Notes: generated from the letters alone by a model not told the origin. Counted from the first letter of the stretch, positions 35,885 to 45,958 are shown. The stretch is 64,000 bases of DNA from Chitinolyticbacter meiyuanensis (GCF_008033135.1 NZ_CP041335.1:3105925-3169924); one strand, 5' to 3'. Program-made: numbers and translations.

Positions 35885-37510
35885 TCAGCGCGCACCGCGA
35901 TCGAGCAGATAGAACTGCACGTCATCGCCACGACGCGCGCCCTGCCAGAAGGCCAGCTCACCCTCGCGCACCCGGCCTTGGCGCAATTGCCAGCGACACT
36001 GGCTCGCATCGAAGCGATGCAGCGACAGCGGCGAAAAGTAGTCGAGCGAGGCCACCATCGCGGTCGAGGCTTGGCTCACGTCAATGCAGCCGCTACGCCC
36101 CTTCATTGCCAGCACCACTTCCTCGGAAACCGCCCGGTAGCTCTTGGTCTGATCGAGCCAGGGCAACCATAGGCCAATCAGCACGCCCCAGACCAGGGTG
36201 GCACCGCAAGCCCAGTTGGTGACGGCAAGACGACCCAAGGGACGCTCACGTGCAATGACGCGGCACCACGCCACAGTAATTGCCGCTGCAAACACAAAGC
36301 CCAGCCAGGCCACTTCACGGGTACCGCCCGGATTGAATTGCGCCAGCTTGCGCAGTACCGCCTCCGGCCCGCCCAACTGCATGCCAAACCACGCCAGCCA
36401 GAGCGCCGCAGCGGTCAGGCCGAAGGTCATCATGCCGAACCAGTTGAGCGCAGCCGCCGCACCGCGGCGCAGCACATCGACGCCAGGCACGGCCAGAAGC
36501 GACAGCGGCACCAGTAAAGGCAGCAGCATGTAATCGCGCACATCACCGGCGATGGCCAGGGCAAGCATCAGCAATGCAGCCAACGAGGCCGGCAGCACGA
36601 TGCCCGGATCGCCGCACATGCGCCGGCTGGACCAGATCCCCCAGGCCGCCAGCGGCAACGCCGGCCAGGCAAACCAGGCCACGTTGGAGAGGAAGAAACC
36701 AAAGCCGTGCCAAAGCGTCAGTCGGGCCAGACCGCCAAAAGCCCCGAACGCTTCCATATCCAGCCAGCGTGCCAGCGCGACCGGACTGAACTGCTGTAGC
36801 CACAAAACCCAGACTGCCGCGATCGGTAGCGCCAGCACCAAGGCGGTGAACAGGGTCACCAGATAGGACGCTCGGCGCCACGGTTTGAACACGGGTAGCA
36901 CCAGCGCGGAACAGAGCGCCAGCAGGAACTCGGTCCAGGTGGCCCCCAGCAACAAGGTGAGCCAAGCCAGGCCAAGCAGCGCACCAGCCAGCAACGGTTG
37001 GCGTTGCGAATGGGCAAGCGCAAAGGCGTGCCAGGCAAATGCCGCCACCAACAATACCTGTGGCCCCAATTGGTGCCCCCAGACGATAAGCCCGACGCAG
37101 CCGATCAGTACCAGTACCGCCACCCTGCCCTGACGGCGGCCGTACAGCGTGCGCCCAGCCAGCCCCAGCCCCCACATGCCCAGTGCCATCCAGACGCCGG
37201 TGGCGAGGCGCGCCGCATCGTGCACCGCCATGCCCAGCTTGGACAAAGGCCAGGCAATGATCGCTGCACTCCAGTAATAGAGCGGCGCAAACTCGAGGTA
37301 GCTGATATCGGCGAAGCGCGGCAACACCCAGTAGCCATCATCGAGGAAGTGCTGCACTACGGCAGCGGTCTCGAGCTCGGCGGGCTTCCATGGGTCGTGC
37401 CCAACGAGGCCGGGCAACAGCCAGACCAAGCAGAGCAGGATCAATAACCAGGGTTTTTGCTGGGGGATCTCGGGCGTGGGCGTGGCAGACTGGGGGACGT
37501 AAGTCAGCAT
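35885..37510 (-). CDS. GT39/ArnT-like integral membrane glycosyltransferase
   Basis: A 541-residue polytopic membrane protein with about 11-12 predicted helices. The first extracytoplasmic loop after helix 1 carries HDPWKPAE, the acidic signature of GT39/ArnT enzymes that use polyprenyl-phosphate sugars, and the loop RFADISYLEFAPLYYWSAA follows as in that family. The last 90 residues form a soluble periplasmic-looking domain (SGCIDVSQ, YFSPLSLHRFDASQC with two cysteines). Acceptor unknown: lipid A, a lipid or a protein. It stands alone downstream of the L31 terminator. Confidence 0.8.
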   Translation of the reverse strand: MLTYVPQSATPTPEIPQQKPWLLILLCLVWLLPGLVGHDPWKPAELETAAVVQHFLDDGYWVLPRFADISYLEFAPLYYWSAAIIAWPLSKLGMAVHDAARLATGVWMALGMWGLGLAGRTLYGRRQGRVAVLVLIGCVGLIVWGHQLGPQVLLVAAFAWHAFALAHSQRQPLLAGALLGLAWLTLLLGATWTEFLLALCSALVLPVFKPWRRASYLVTLFTALVLALPIAAVWVLWLQQFSPVALARWLDMEAFGAFGGLARLTLWHGFGFFLSNVAWFAWPALPLAAWGIWSSRRMCGDPGIVLPASLAALLMLALAIAGDVRDYMLLPLLVPLSLLAVPGVDVLRRGAAAALNWFGMMTFGLTAAALWLAWFGMQLGGPEAVLRKLAQFNPGGTREVAWLGFVFAAAITVAWCRVIARERPLGRLAVTNWACGATLVWGVLIGLWLPWLDQTKSYRAVSEEVVLAMKGRSGCIDVSQASTAMVASLDYFSPLSLHRFDASQCRWQLRQGRVREGELAFWQGARRGDDVQFYLLDRGAR

Positions 37511-37578
37511 GGAACGATCCGGGAGGCGTTAGCCGCAATTATCGCTCAAAGCGGCATGCGCGCAGGCGGCGGGCAACA

Positions 37579-37607
37579 AAAAAGGCAGCGATGAACGCTG
37601 CCTTTTT
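37579..37607 (-). terminator. Terminator of rpmE2
   Basis: A 12-bp stem (AAAAAGGCAGCG with its complement) and a 5-base loop; on the minus strand it ends in a T run. It lies 17 bases past the L31 stop. Confidence 0.85.
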
Positions 37608-37623
37608 GCCACTGCAACAACGA

Positions 37624-37887
37624 TTACTTGTTGCTGCTGTACATGCCGTACTTGCTGCGGAACTTCTCGATGCGGCCGGCGGTATCGACGATCTTCTGCT
37701 TGCCGGTGTAGAACGGATGCGATTCGCTGGACACGTCCAGGCGCACGACCGGGTATTCCTTGCCATCGGTCCACTTCATGGTTTCAGCGCCCTTGGCCTT
37801 CAGCGTGGAGCGGGTCAGAAACTTGAAGTCGACGCTGGCGTCGAAGAAGATCACTTCGTTGTATTCGGGATGGATGCCGTCTTTCAT
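37624..37887 (-). CDS. rpmE2: 50S ribosomal protein L31 type B
   Basis: An 87-residue L31 of the zinc-free type: it has no C-x-x-C pairs, unlike type A. Seen are [28 protein letters not shown], the [24 protein letters not shown] block and the tail YGMYSSNK. In many bacteria type B L31 replaces the zinc form when zinc is short, under Zur; I could not see a Zur box. It lies 107 bases downstream of rho, behind a hairpin. Confidence 0.96.
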   Translation of the reverse strand: MKDGIHPEYNEVIFFDASVDFKFLTRSTLKAKGAETMKWTDGKEYPVVRLDVSSESHPFYTGKQKIVDTAGRIEKFRSKYGMYSSNK

Positions 37888-37953
37888 TGCTTTTCCTTGG
37901 GATGGACGCGCCGGGATTGTGCCGACGCAAAGGCGGGATTATTGCAGATGCAA

Positions 37954-37976
37954 AGGCCCGCCGCAAGGGCGGGCCT
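37954..37976 (-). terminator. Hairpin between rho and rpmE2
   Basis: A 9-bp stem (AGGCCCGCC/GGCGGGCCT, 5-base loop) 18 bases past the rho stop, with only a short TTTG tract after it. A weak terminator or processing site. Confidence 0.5.
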
Positions 37977-37994
37977 GCCGGGCCACGGAACCGG

Positions 37995-39245
37995 TCAGCG
38001 CCGCATCGAATCGAAGAAGTCGCCGTTGTTCTTGGTGGCCTTGATCTTGTCCTGCAGGAATTCCATCGCCTCCAGATCGTCCATCGGGTAGAGCAACTTG
38101 CGCAGCACCCAGATCTTCTGCAGCTGGTCCTGCGGAATCAGCAACTCCTCACGGCGCGTACCGGAGCGATTGATGTTGATCGCCGGGAAGATCCGCTTCT
38201 CGGCCATGCGGCGGTCGAGATGGATTTCCATGTTGCCGGTGCCCTTGAATTCCTCGTAGATCACGTCGTCCATGCGCGAGCCGGTATCGATCAGCGCCGA
38301 GGCGATGATGGTCAGGCTACCGCCTTCCTCGATGTTGCGCGCGGCGCCAAAGAAGCGCTTGGGGCGCTGCAGCGCATTGGCATCGACACCACCGGTCAGC
38401 ACCTTGCCGGACGCCGGCACCACGGTGTTGTAGGCGCGTGCTAGCCGCGTGATCGAATCGAGCAGGATGACCACATCCTTCTTGTGCTCGACCAGACGCT
38501 TGGCCTTCTCGATCACCATTTCAGCAACCTGCACGTGACGGGTGGCCGGCTCATCGAACGTCGAGCTGATGACCTCGCCGCGCACCGAGCGCTGCATTTC
38601 AGTCACTTCCTCGGGGCGCTCGTCGATCAGCAGCACGATCAGCACCACTTCCGGATGATTTGCAGTGATGGCGTGCGCGATGTTCTGCAGCATCACGGTC
38701 TTGCCGGACTTGGGCGGAGCCACCAGCAATGCACGCTGCCCCTTGCCGATCGGCGCGATCAGATCGACCATGCGGCCGGTGACGTTCTCGGTGCCCTTGA
38801 TGTCGCGTTCCAGGTGCAGGCGCTCGTTCGGGAACAGCGGCGTCAGGTTCTCGAACAGGATCTTGTTCTTGCTGTTCTCCGGCGGCTCGCCGTTGACCTT
38901 GTCGACCTTGACCAGCGCGAAGTAGCGCTCGCCATCCTTGGGCGTGCGGATCTCGCCTTCGACGGTGTCGCCGCTGTGCAGGTTGAAGCGGCGGATCTGC
39001 GACGGGCTGACGTAGATATCGTCCGGGCCGGCGAGATAGCTGGTGTCGGGGCTGCGCAGGAAACCGAAGCCGTCGGGCAGCACTTCCAGCGTGCCGTCGC
39101 CGAAGATGCTCTCCCCTTTCTTGGCCTGGTTCTTCAGCAAGGCGAAGATCAGGTCCTGCTTGCGCATGCGGTTGGCACCCTCGATTTCGGCGCCCATCTC
39201 CACAAGCTTGGAGACGTGATAGTGTTTCAGGTCGGACAAATGCAT
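37995..39245 (-). CDS. rho: Transcription termination factor Rho
   Basis: A 416-residue hexameric RNA helicase. The N-terminal helical and cold-shock-like RNA-binding domain ([22 protein letters not shown]) is followed by the ATPase domain: Walker A APPKSGKT (residues 176-183), Walker [17 protein letters not shown], the Q-loop region [31 protein letters not shown], and the closing [11 protein letters not shown]. Length and order are standard. It lies downstream of trxA, as in many proteobacteria, behind a hairpin at 39351-39376. Confidence 0.98.
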   Translation of the reverse strand: MHLSDLKHYHVSKLVEMGAEIEGANRMRKQDLIFALLKNQAKKGESIFGDGTLEVLPDGFGFLRSPDTSYLAGPDDIYVSPSQIRRFNLHSGDTVEGEIRTPKDGERYFALVKVDKVNGEPPENSKNKILFENLTPLFPNERLHLERDIKGTENVTGRMVDLIAPIGKGQRALLVAPPKSGKTVMLQNIAHAITANHPEVVLIVLLIDERPEEVTEMQRSVRGEVISSTFDEPATRHVQVAEMVIEKAKRLVEHKKDVVILLDSITRLARAYNTVVPASGKVLTGGVDANALQRPKRFFGAARNIEEGGSLTIIASALIDTGSRMDDVIYEEFKGTGNMEIHLDRRMAEKRIFPAININRSGTRREELLIPQDQLQKIWVLRKLLYPMDDLEAMEFLQDKIKATKNNGDFFDSMRR

Positions 39246-39350
39246 ACGGGTCTGCCGTGGGGGATGCTGCGTGAGGAGGAGACTGGGGGAAGGTGTCGCG
39301 GACGGAGAACCCGACCGGTCGGATGTATGGGCGAAGCCTAACCAAGCAAA

Positions 39351-39376
39351 CGGGCCGCTGTCAATCGAGCGGCCCG
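39351..39376 (-). terminator. Hairpin between trxA and rho
   Basis: A 9-bp stem (CGGGCCGCT/AGCGGCCCG, 8-base loop) followed on the minus strand by TTTGCTTGG, 53 bases past the trxA stop. Probably a partial terminator. Confidence 0.55.
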
Positions 39377-39429
39377 CTGCGACGCACTGAATGTGCGCGG
39401 ATGCGACACCGGCATGACGCCGGCGATGA

Positions 39430-39756
39430 TCAGAGGTTGCTGTCGAGGAAAGCGGTCAGCTGCGACTTCGACAGCGCGCCCACCTTGGTGGCCTTCACTT
39501 CGCCGCCCTTGAACAGCATCAGCGTCGGAATGCCACGGATGCCGAACTTCGGCGGCGTAGCCTGGTTTTCGTCGATGTTGAGCTTGGCAACGGTCAGTCG
39601 ACCAGCGTATTCGCCGGCGACTTCGTCGAGGATGGGGGCGATCATCTTGCAAGGACCGCACCACTCAGCCCAGTAGTCGACCAGCACGGCCCCTTCGGCC
39701 TTCAGTACCTGATCTTCGAAGCTGGCATCGGTCACATAGACAATTTGGTCGCTCAT
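39430..39756 (-). CDS. trxA: Thioredoxin 1
   Basis: A 108-residue thioredoxin with the redox pair C33 and C36 in [17 protein letters not shown], the cis-proline loop [12 protein letters not shown] and the D-Y-W-A strand. It reduces disulfides in cytoplasmic enzymes such as ribonucleotide reductase and peroxiredoxins; the 2-Cys peroxiredoxin at 60.8 kb is a plausible client. Two ATG codons lie in tandem (39759 and 39756); MSDQIVYV is the family-like start. Confidence 0.97.
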   Translation of the reverse strand: MSDQIVYVTDASFEDQVLKAEGAVLVDYWAEWCGPCKMIAPILDEVAGEYAGRLTVAKLNIDENQATPPKFGIRGIPTLMLFKGGEVKATKVGALSKSQLTAFLDSNL

Positions 39757-39937
39757 CACATTCTCCGGTTGAGAGGGCCGCGATCTGTGCTGCGGCCATG
39801 GGGTTTCAGTGGGGGCATTTTATCGGCTTTCAACCGCGCACCGGCAAAAACGATTCAATCGCCCCGATAGTTGCATTCAAAGGCGTTGGTTGGTCACCGC
39901 AGAGTGGGATGAGCCTCGTTCCTGCGGAATGGGATGC

Positions 39938-41287
39938 CTACAACGCAGCATCCACCGCGTCGGCCAACCGTTCCACCGCCGTGATCGTCATGCCTTCGAT
40001 TGCCTGCCGTGGTCGGTTTGCCTTGGGCACGATGGCGTGGGTGAAGCCGAGCTTGGCTGCCTCCTTCAGTCGTTCCTGGCCGCGCTGCACTGGTCGCACC
40101 TCGCCAGCCAGACCCACTTCGCCGAAGACCACCAGCTTCTCCGGCAAGGGTCGATCCTTCAGCGACGACACGATGGCGAGCAGCACGGCAAGGTCTGCCG
40201 CCGGCTCGTTGATCCGCACGCCGCCCACCGCGTTGATGAACACGTCCTGATCGAAGGCCGCGATGCCGGCATGGCGATGCAGCACCGCCAGCAACAGCGC
40301 GAGGCGGTTCTGCTCCAGCCCCACCGTCAACCGCTTGGGCTGCGGCGAATGGGCATCGTCGACCAGCGCCTGCACCTCGACCAACATCGGCCGTGAGCCT
40401 TCCTGCGTCACCAGCACACAGGAGCCGGCAACCGGTTCGGCATGCTGACTCAGGAACAGCGCGGACGGATTTGATACCTCGCGCAGGCCGCGATCGGTCA
40501 TGGCAAACACGCCAAGCTCGTTCACCGCGCCGAAGCGGTTCTTGATCGCGCGGATCAGGCGGAAGCTCGAATGCGTGTCGCCTTCGAAATACAGCACCGC
40601 GTCGACGATATGCTCGAGCACCCGCGGCCCAGCCAGCGCCCCTTCCTTGGTCACATGGCCGACCAGCAGGATGGTGGTGCCGGTGCGCTTGGCAAAGCGG
40701 GTCAGCTGGGCTGCGCATTCGCGTACCTGCGCCACGCTGCCAGGGGCACTGGTCAGCGTTTCGGTATACAGCGTCTGGATCGAATCGATCACCGCCACCT
40801 GCGGCGTTTCCTTGGCAAGGCTGGCGAGAATCTTTTCCAGTCCGATCTCAGCCATCAGCGCCACCGGTGCCGACTCCAGCTGCAAGCGCTTGGCGCGCAG
40901 GGCGATCTGCTGCGGGGATTCCTCGCCCGAGACATAAAGCACCTTGTGCGCTTGCGCGAGGCGCGTGAGCGCCTGCAGCAGCAAGGTGGATTTGCCGATT
41001 CCCGGGTCGCCGCCGATCAGCACCACGCCCCCCGGCACCAGGCCACCGCCGAGCACGCGATCGAGCTCGGCCATGCCAGTGGCGGTACGCGGCAATTCGG
41101 CCGTCTCGACCTCGTGCAGCTGACGGACTGCACCGTCGGCAGCCAGCGCCTCGAAACGGCTGGCCCGCGACTCGGCCACGCCCTCGACCAGGGTATTCCA
41201 TTCACCGCAACCGGGGCACTGCCCCTGCCACTTGGGCGAGGTGGCACCGCAGGCAGAACAACTGTAGAGGGATTTGGCTTTGCTCAT
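39938..41287 (-). CDS. radA: DNA repair protein RadA
   Basis: A 449-residue RadA/Sms. The N-terminal zinc finger has C10, C13, C24 and C27 (SCSACGATSPKWQGQCPGCG). The RecA-like core shows Walker A GGDPGIGKST (92-101) and the RadA-specific KNRFG motif (249-253). The C-terminal Lon-protease-like domain starts near residue 275 and ends DAVDAAL. RadA helps branch migration during recombinational repair. The start MSKAKSLYS is chosen because it places the zinc finger at the usual distance. Confidence 0.96.
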   Translation of the reverse strand: MSKAKSLYSCSACGATSPKWQGQCPGCGEWNTLVEGVAESRASRFEALAADGAVRQLHEVETAELPRTATGMAELDRVLGGGLVPGGVVLIGGDPGIGKSTLLLQALTRLAQAHKVLYVSGEESPQQIALRAKRLQLESAPVALMAEIGLEKILASLAKETPQVAVIDSIQTLYTETLTSAPGSVAQVRECAAQLTRFAKRTGTTILLVGHVTKEGALAGPRVLEHIVDAVLYFEGDTHSSFRLIRAIKNRFGAVNELGVFAMTDRGLREVSNPSALFLSQHAEPVAGSCVLVTQEGSRPMLVEVQALVDDAHSPQPKRLTVGLEQNRLALLLAVLHRHAGIAAFDQDVFINAVGGVRINEPAADLAVLLAIVSSLKDRPLPEKLVVFGEVGLAGEVRPVQRGQERLKEAAKLGFTHAIVPKANRPRQAIEGMTITAVERLADAVDAAL

Positions 41288-41338
41288 GGCCGCCATGATA
41301 GCGGCTGCCCCCGCTTCACCCAAGCCAGCCCGAAAAAG

Positions 41339-41366
41339 CAGAAACCCGGTCGATGCCGGGTTTCTG
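41339..41366 (-). terminator. Terminator at the end of the flg cluster
   Basis: An 11-bp stem (CAGAAACCCGG/CCGGGTTTCTG) with a 6-base loop, followed on the minus strand by CTTTTTC. It lies 18 bases past the flgL stop and before radA. Confidence 0.88.
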
Positions 41367-41383
41367 TTGTGTACCGCGCACGG

Positions 41384-42769
41384 TCAGATGTACTGGAACA
41401 GGCTCAGCCCTTGCACCTTGGAGAAGCTGGTACGGGCCGCCTCGAGCAGCGTCTGGTTCTGTGCGAAATCGCTGATCGCCTGCGCCCAGTCCAGATCCTG
41501 CAGCTTGGTCAGCGTCTGGCTGTACTGCAGGTTGATGTCCTCGTTGGTACTGCGCACCGATTCGGTCTCGTTCATGCGCGAGCCGATCGAGGCCTGCGTG
41601 GTCAGCACGTTGTCGAGCGAGTTCGACAGGTTGGAAATCACGTTGTTGAGCTGGTTCTGGAACGTGGCCTGGCCGGTACCGGTGCCATCGGTCTTGTAGC
41701 TCTTCAATGCGGTCGAGAGGTCAGCCAGCACGGTGAACACATCGCGATTGGTGCTGGCATCCAGTGAGAAGGTGTCGCCGGTCTTGGGCGTGCCCTCGAT
41801 GCTGGCCTTCACACCAAAATCCCAGCCTGCGATCAGCGGCGTGGTTTCGCCGGGCAACTGGCGGAATTCGATGTCGCCGCCGCTGGTGTAAGTCCGTGGA
41901 AACGGGTTGACACCGGGGGTGACCGGGCGGGCGCCGCCGTTGTAGTCGTAGCCATCGACCATCGAGAAGTTGTAGTTCGGGTTGGCCGAGCCATCCGGCA
42001 AGGTGGCCCGATCATCGATGATGTCGTAGTTGATGATCGGATCGCCGGTGGGGTCGGCCGGATCCGGAATCGAATAAAACTCGACGCGGAAATCCTGCAC
42101 ATTGGCCGCGTTAGCCCACTTGGTGGGATCGAGCACCTCGCCCACACTGATGATGCCCGAGCCGGTATTGGCCACGTTGGCGCCGGTGGCGAAGGTCTTG
42201 TTACCGTTCTTGATCTGCTGGAACACCTGCGAGCCGGCTTCCGACACCGGGATCGCGCGCGAATCGGAGATCTGCACCTTGCGCTGGCCCTGGTCACCGT
42301 TGTAGGTGACGTTGCCGAAGCTGGTTTCGGTGAATGGCTTGGTATCGCCGCGGAACCCCGAGAACAGATAGGTGCCCTCGCCATCGGTGCCATTCACCAG
42401 GCCCAGCAGTTCCTGGTAACGGCCTTGCAGCTCGGTCTCCAGGATGGACTTCTCGTTGGCCGTCAGCGTCGGGTTGCCGGCATTGATCGCCAGCTGCTGC
42501 ACGTTCTGGATCAGCGTGGTGACCTGCTGCAGCGTCGATTCGGTCATGCGCAACGCCGAATCGGCGCTGTCGGTATTGGTGATGTACTGCTCGTTCTTCG
42601 ATTGCGCCTGCGTCACGGACAACGCGCGCGCCGAGGCGATCGGGTCATCGGCCGGCGTCAGGATGCGGCGACCGGTCGAGAGCTGGTTCTGCAGCTTGGC
42701 CTGGTCGGCCAGGTGCTTTTGCAACCCGGACACGCCCAGGCTGTAGATGGTTGAAGTCGCGACACGCAT
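41384..42769 (-). CDS. flgL: Flagellar hook-filament junction protein FlgL
   Basis: A 461-residue hook-associated protein 3. The N-terminal flagellin-like coiled region begins MRVATSTIYSLGVSGLQKHLADQAKLQNQLSTGRRI, with DDPIASARAL, and the C-terminal helix ends with LQDLDWAQAISDFAQNQTLLEAARTSFSKVQ. Between them is a variable domain, longer than the 317-residue E. coli protein. It joins hook to filament together with FlgK. It is last in the flg cluster, 19 bases after flgK. Confidence 0.95.
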   Translation of the reverse strand: MRVATSTIYSLGVSGLQKHLADQAKLQNQLSTGRRILTPADDPIASARALSVTQAQSKNEQYITNTDSADSALRMTESTLQQVTTLIQNVQQLAINAGNPTLTANEKSILETELQGRYQELLGLVNGTDGEGTYLFSGFRGDTKPFTETSFGNVTYNGDQGQRKVQISDSRAIPVSEAGSQVFQQIKNGNKTFATGANVANTGSGIISVGEVLDPTKWANAANVQDFRVEFYSIPDPADPTGDPIINYDIIDDRATLPDGSANPNYNFSMVDGYDYNGGARPVTPGVNPFPRTYTSGGDIEFRQLPGETTPLIAGWDFGVKASIEGTPKTGDTFSLDASTNRDVFTVLADLSTALKSYKTDGTGTGQATFQNQLNNVISNLSNSLDNVLTTQASIGSRMNETESVRSTNEDINLQYSQTLTKLQDLDWAQAISDFAQNQTLLEAARTSFSKVQGLSLFQYI

Positions 42770-42788
42770 GATTCTCTACTCCTCAGCC

Positions 42789-44978
42789 TTACGCGATATT
42801 GGCGATCTGATCGAACGCTTCCTGCGCGATCTGGATCACCTTGCTGGCCGCCACGTAGGCTTGCTGGTAACGCAGCAGGTTGGCCGCCTCTTCATCGAGG
42901 TTCACGCCCGCGACATTTTCACGGGCCGTTTCCGCCTGCTCGAGCACGATGTCCTGTGCCTTGGACATCACGGTGGCTTCATTGGTTTGAATGCCGATGG
43001 TCGACACCATCTGCCCATACGCTTCCTGGTAGGTGGAGGTGCCACCATTCAGCAAGCGGTTGCTTTGCAATGCGCCAAGCGCCAGTGCATTGCGGTTATC
43101 GGCCGTTCCGGCGACATTTGCAGCCACCGAGATCGAATCGCCGACCGCCGGCTTGCCGTCGAGCTTCATGCTCCAGCCGTTGAACGACAACGTCATGCCG
43201 GCGGTGTAGGTCTGCGGCGCGCTGGTCACGCCCGTCACCGTATCGGTGATGGTGAAGGTGTTTGCAGTGGTGAACTGGATGGTCACCGGGTTCTTCAGCG
43301 CCGGGTTGATCGCCGCACCCGTGGTCGAGGTCGACGGCGTGTCGACCACCGGCTGGGTGATGGTCAGGTTGCCGGTGTTGCTGGTGGCCAGCGTGCCGGT
43401 GATCGGCGCGGCAGCAGCAACATTGCGCGGATCGGTGATCGCTACTTCCAAGCCACGCACCATGCCTTCCAGCGGCTTGATGGTGAAGCGATCGCCAGCA
43501 TTCATCGTACCGCTCTGGATATTGATCGCCAGCCCGTCGACGCTGACCGCACCAGCGGCCACCTGGGCCGGCGTGAACACCGTCTGCTGCCGGTCGGACA
43601 AGCGGGTCACCACGTACTGCGCGCCGTCGAAGGCGAATTCGTAGTTGCTGGTGGTGAGCTGGCCGATGTCGCTGATATAGCCGCCGACCTGGGCATTGCC
43701 GGTGTTCTGGGTGTTGCTGTTCACGAGGCCCAGGGCCGGCGGGAACGACAGCGAGGTACCACCTACGCCGGACGGGGCGCCCGCAGTGAGCTGCACGGTG
43801 ACGCCCAGCGCCGAGTAGCCGGCAGCCATCTGCGCCGGCGTGATGTTGGCGGTCTGATTGTCCGACAGCCGGGTCAGGATGTACTGCGCGCCATCGTAAT
43901 CGATCGCGTAATCGGTAGTCGGAATCGCGTTGGCCGCGACCGACACATTGATGGTGGCGCCGTTGAGCGTGGTATTGAACGAATTGGCGGCTGGGAACTT
44001 GAAGAAATCGGTGCCCAGATTGCCGTAGAGATCCTGGCCGGCGCTGTGCTGCATGTTGAAGCTCTGCGCAAAGCCGAGCGCCACCTGCGCCAGGCTGTTG
44101 CGTGCCAGGTCCAGTGACTGCGAACGGTATTCCAGCAGGCCCTGCAGCTTGCCGCCGGTGATCTGGTTCTCCGGCAGGTAGACCGTATTGCCGTTCATCT
44201 TGTACACCACGGAAAGCCGTGCCGGGTCTTCGCGCGACGGCTCGGCGGCGAGCTCGAAGCTGTTGCCACCGACCACCAGGTTCTGGCCACTGCCGATGAA
44301 CACGTTCAGCGAGCCATCGCTTTGCTGGATGGTGGTCGCCTTCACGAAGGTGTTGAGTTCCTTTACCAACTGGTCACGCTGGTCGAGCAGGTCGTTAGGC
44401 GGCTGGCCCGAAGCGGCCTGCACAGTGATCTGGTTGTTCAGCGTGGCGATCTGCTTGCCCAGTGCATTGATGCTGCCCACCGTATCGGAGATTTCGCCGT
44501 TCAGATTGGACAGGCTTTCCGACAGGCGCTGGTCGAACACCTGGAAGCGGCTCACCAACGTCTGTGCGGCAGCGATCAGCGCCGAGCGCGACGGGGTATC
44601 GGACGGCTTGGTCGAGACGTTCTGCACGGCGCTGAAGAAATCCTGCAGCGCCGGCGAAACGCCCGCCGTGGGATCGGCAACGATGTTGTCGATCTCCTGC
44701 AGGTGCGACAGGTAGCTTTCCAGGTAGCTGGCGCTGGCCTGGGCAGTCTGCACCTGGCGGGTGAGGAACTGGTCGTACACGCGCTGCACGCTGTCGACCT
44801 TCACACCGAGGCCGGTAAAGCCACTGCCGGTGAGCTGCGGATACGGCGCGCTCTGCTTGAGGTACTGGCGCGAATAGCCGGGGGTATTGGCGTTCGAGAT
44901 GTTGTGGCCGGTGGCAATCAGGCCCAGGTTGGCCGCATTGAGGCCGGAAACGCCGATGCTGAAAACGCTCGATCCCAT
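42789..44978 (-). CDS. flgK: Flagellar hook-associated protein 1 FlgK, with internal repeats
   Basis: A 729-residue FlgK, longer than E. coli's 547. The N-terminus (MGSSVFSIGVSGLNAANLGLIATGHNISNANTPGYSRQ) and C-terminus (NLLRYQQAYVAASKVIQIAQEAFDQI) are standard. The extra length is an insert holding two similar units near residues 355-398 and 444-488, each with a D-G-A-Q-Y, T-R-L-S-D and T-P-A-Q/A-A-G pattern. That insert should form surface domains on the junction ring. It lies 27 bases after flgJ. Confidence 0.95.
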   Translation of the reverse strand: MGSSVFSIGVSGLNAANLGLIATGHNISNANTPGYSRQYLKQSAPYPQLTGSGFTGLGVKVDSVQRVYDQFLTRQVQTAQASASYLESYLSHLQEIDNIVADPTAGVSPALQDFFSAVQNVSTKPSDTPSRSALIAAAQTLVSRFQVFDQRLSESLSNLNGEISDTVGSINALGKQIATLNNQITVQAASGQPPNDLLDQRDQLVKELNTFVKATTIQQSDGSLNVFIGSGQNLVVGGNSFELAAEPSREDPARLSVVYKMNGNTVYLPENQITGGKLQGLLEYRSQSLDLARNSLAQVALGFAQSFNMQHSAGQDLYGNLGTDFFKFPAANSFNTTLNGATINVSVAANAIPTTDYAIDYDGAQYILTRLSDNQTANITPAQMAAGYSALGVTVQLTAGAPSGVGGTSLSFPPALGLVNSNTQNTGNAQVGGYISDIGQLTTSNYEFAFDGAQYVVTRLSDRQQTVFTPAQVAAGAVSVDGLAINIQSGTMNAGDRFTIKPLEGMVRGLEVAITDPRNVAAAAPITGTLATSNTGNLTITQPVVDTPSTSTTGAAINPALKNPVTIQFTTANTFTITDTVTGVTSAPQTYTAGMTLSFNGWSMKLDGKPAVGDSISVAANVAGTADNRNALALGALQSNRLLNGGTSTYQEAYGQMVSTIGIQTNEATVMSKAQDIVLEQAETARENVAGVNLDEEAANLLRYQQAYVAASKVIQIAQEAFDQIANIA

Positions 44979-45005
44979 GATGGACTCCAGTCGCTACGCC
45001 GTCGC

Positions 45006-45923
45006 TCACGCGAGCTCGGCGTTCGCACTCACAAATCGGTTGATGACGGCAGCCACGCCGGCGAACTTGCGGGCATAGGCCGGATCGGTGGCATAGCCAC
45101 CGGCCTGCAGCGCAGCGCCAAAGCCCGCGGCATTGCCGCCTTGGTCCAGCGCGCCCTTGTAGCGGCGCCGGATCAGGCTGGCGTAATCGTTGAATGCAGC
45201 CTCGTAGCTGTCGTAGGCGCGGAAGGTCTCAACGCGCTTCTGCGGCATGCCGTTCACGTATTCGGTGGTGGTCACATCTACGGTGCGGCCTTGCCAATCC
45301 GGCGTGGCCTTGATGCCGAACAGGTTGTGGCTGTCGTTGCCGGCCGTATCGCGGATCGGCTTCTTGCCCCAGCCGGTTTCCAGCGCCGCATGTGCCAGCA
45401 GCAATTGCGAGGACACGCCCAGCTGTTCGGCCGCCGCATCGGCGGCACCGCCCAGCCTGGAGATGAAGCCCGAGACGCCGTCCTTGCCGGCGGCAGCTTT
45501 TGCCGTTTCGGCAGATTTCGCCGCCAGTGCCTGATAAGCCTGGGCTGCGGCAAACGGCTGTTCGAACAGCTTCATGCCTTTGCCGGTGGACTGGCGCAGC
45601 AGCGCCGGATTGGACTGCACCTCGATCTGGCGCAGGATGGAATCGGCCAGCCCGGTGGTGCCGGCACGCGCCATGGTCTGGGCCAGCTGCTGGTCGTACA
45701 TGCCACGGAACAGGTCGGTGCTGGAGCTGGCGAACTCGTCGTAGCTGGGCGTGGCCTCGCGCATCGACTTGATCATCTGCTGTACCAGCAGCGATTCGAA
45801 CTGGCGCGCGACCTCGCGGCTCGCGGCCTTGGCATCCTGCTTGGCCAGCGTGCGCAGGCCGTCGGCGCTACGCACATCGGCAGCGAAATCGCGGAGGGTC
45901 TGGTTGGCGTTGGTGGTGAGCAT
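45006..45923 (-). CDS. flgJ: FlgJ, rod-cap protein with muramidase domain
   Basis: A 305-residue two-domain protein. The N-terminal rod-capping part (about 1-110) contains ASREVARQFESLLVQQMIKSMREA and FRGMYDQQLAQ. The C-terminal glucosaminidase domain (about 145-305) has QLLLAHAALETGWGKKPI, with the catalytic glutamate, and NLFGIKATPDWQGRTVDV. It opens peptidoglycan for the growing rod in the periplasm. A sigma-54 promoter sequence and a terminator-like hairpin lie upstream, so flgJKL can be its own transcription unit. Confidence 0.95.
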   Translation of the reverse strand: MLTTNANQTLRDFAADVRSADGLRTLAKQDAKAASREVARQFESLLVQQMIKSMREATPSYDEFASSSTDLFRGMYDQQLAQTMARAGTTGLADSILRQIEVQSNPALLRQSTGKGMKLFEQPFAAAQAYQALAAKSAETAKAAAGKDGVSGFISRLGGAADAAAEQLGVSSQLLLAHAALETGWGKKPIRDTAGNDSHNLFGIKATPDWQGRTVDVTTTEYVNGMPQKRVETFRAYDSYEAAFNDYASLIRRRYKGALDQGGNAAGFGAALQAGGYATDPAYARKFAGVAAVINRFVSANAELA

Positions 45924-45958
45924 TGCTGCGGCACTCGGCGTAGGGTTGCCACTACTTC

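Noticed and set aside
37700..37950. Zur box upstream of the type B L31 gene
   Set aside because: Expected from other bacteria, but no convincing AT-rich palindrome is present between rho and rpmE2.
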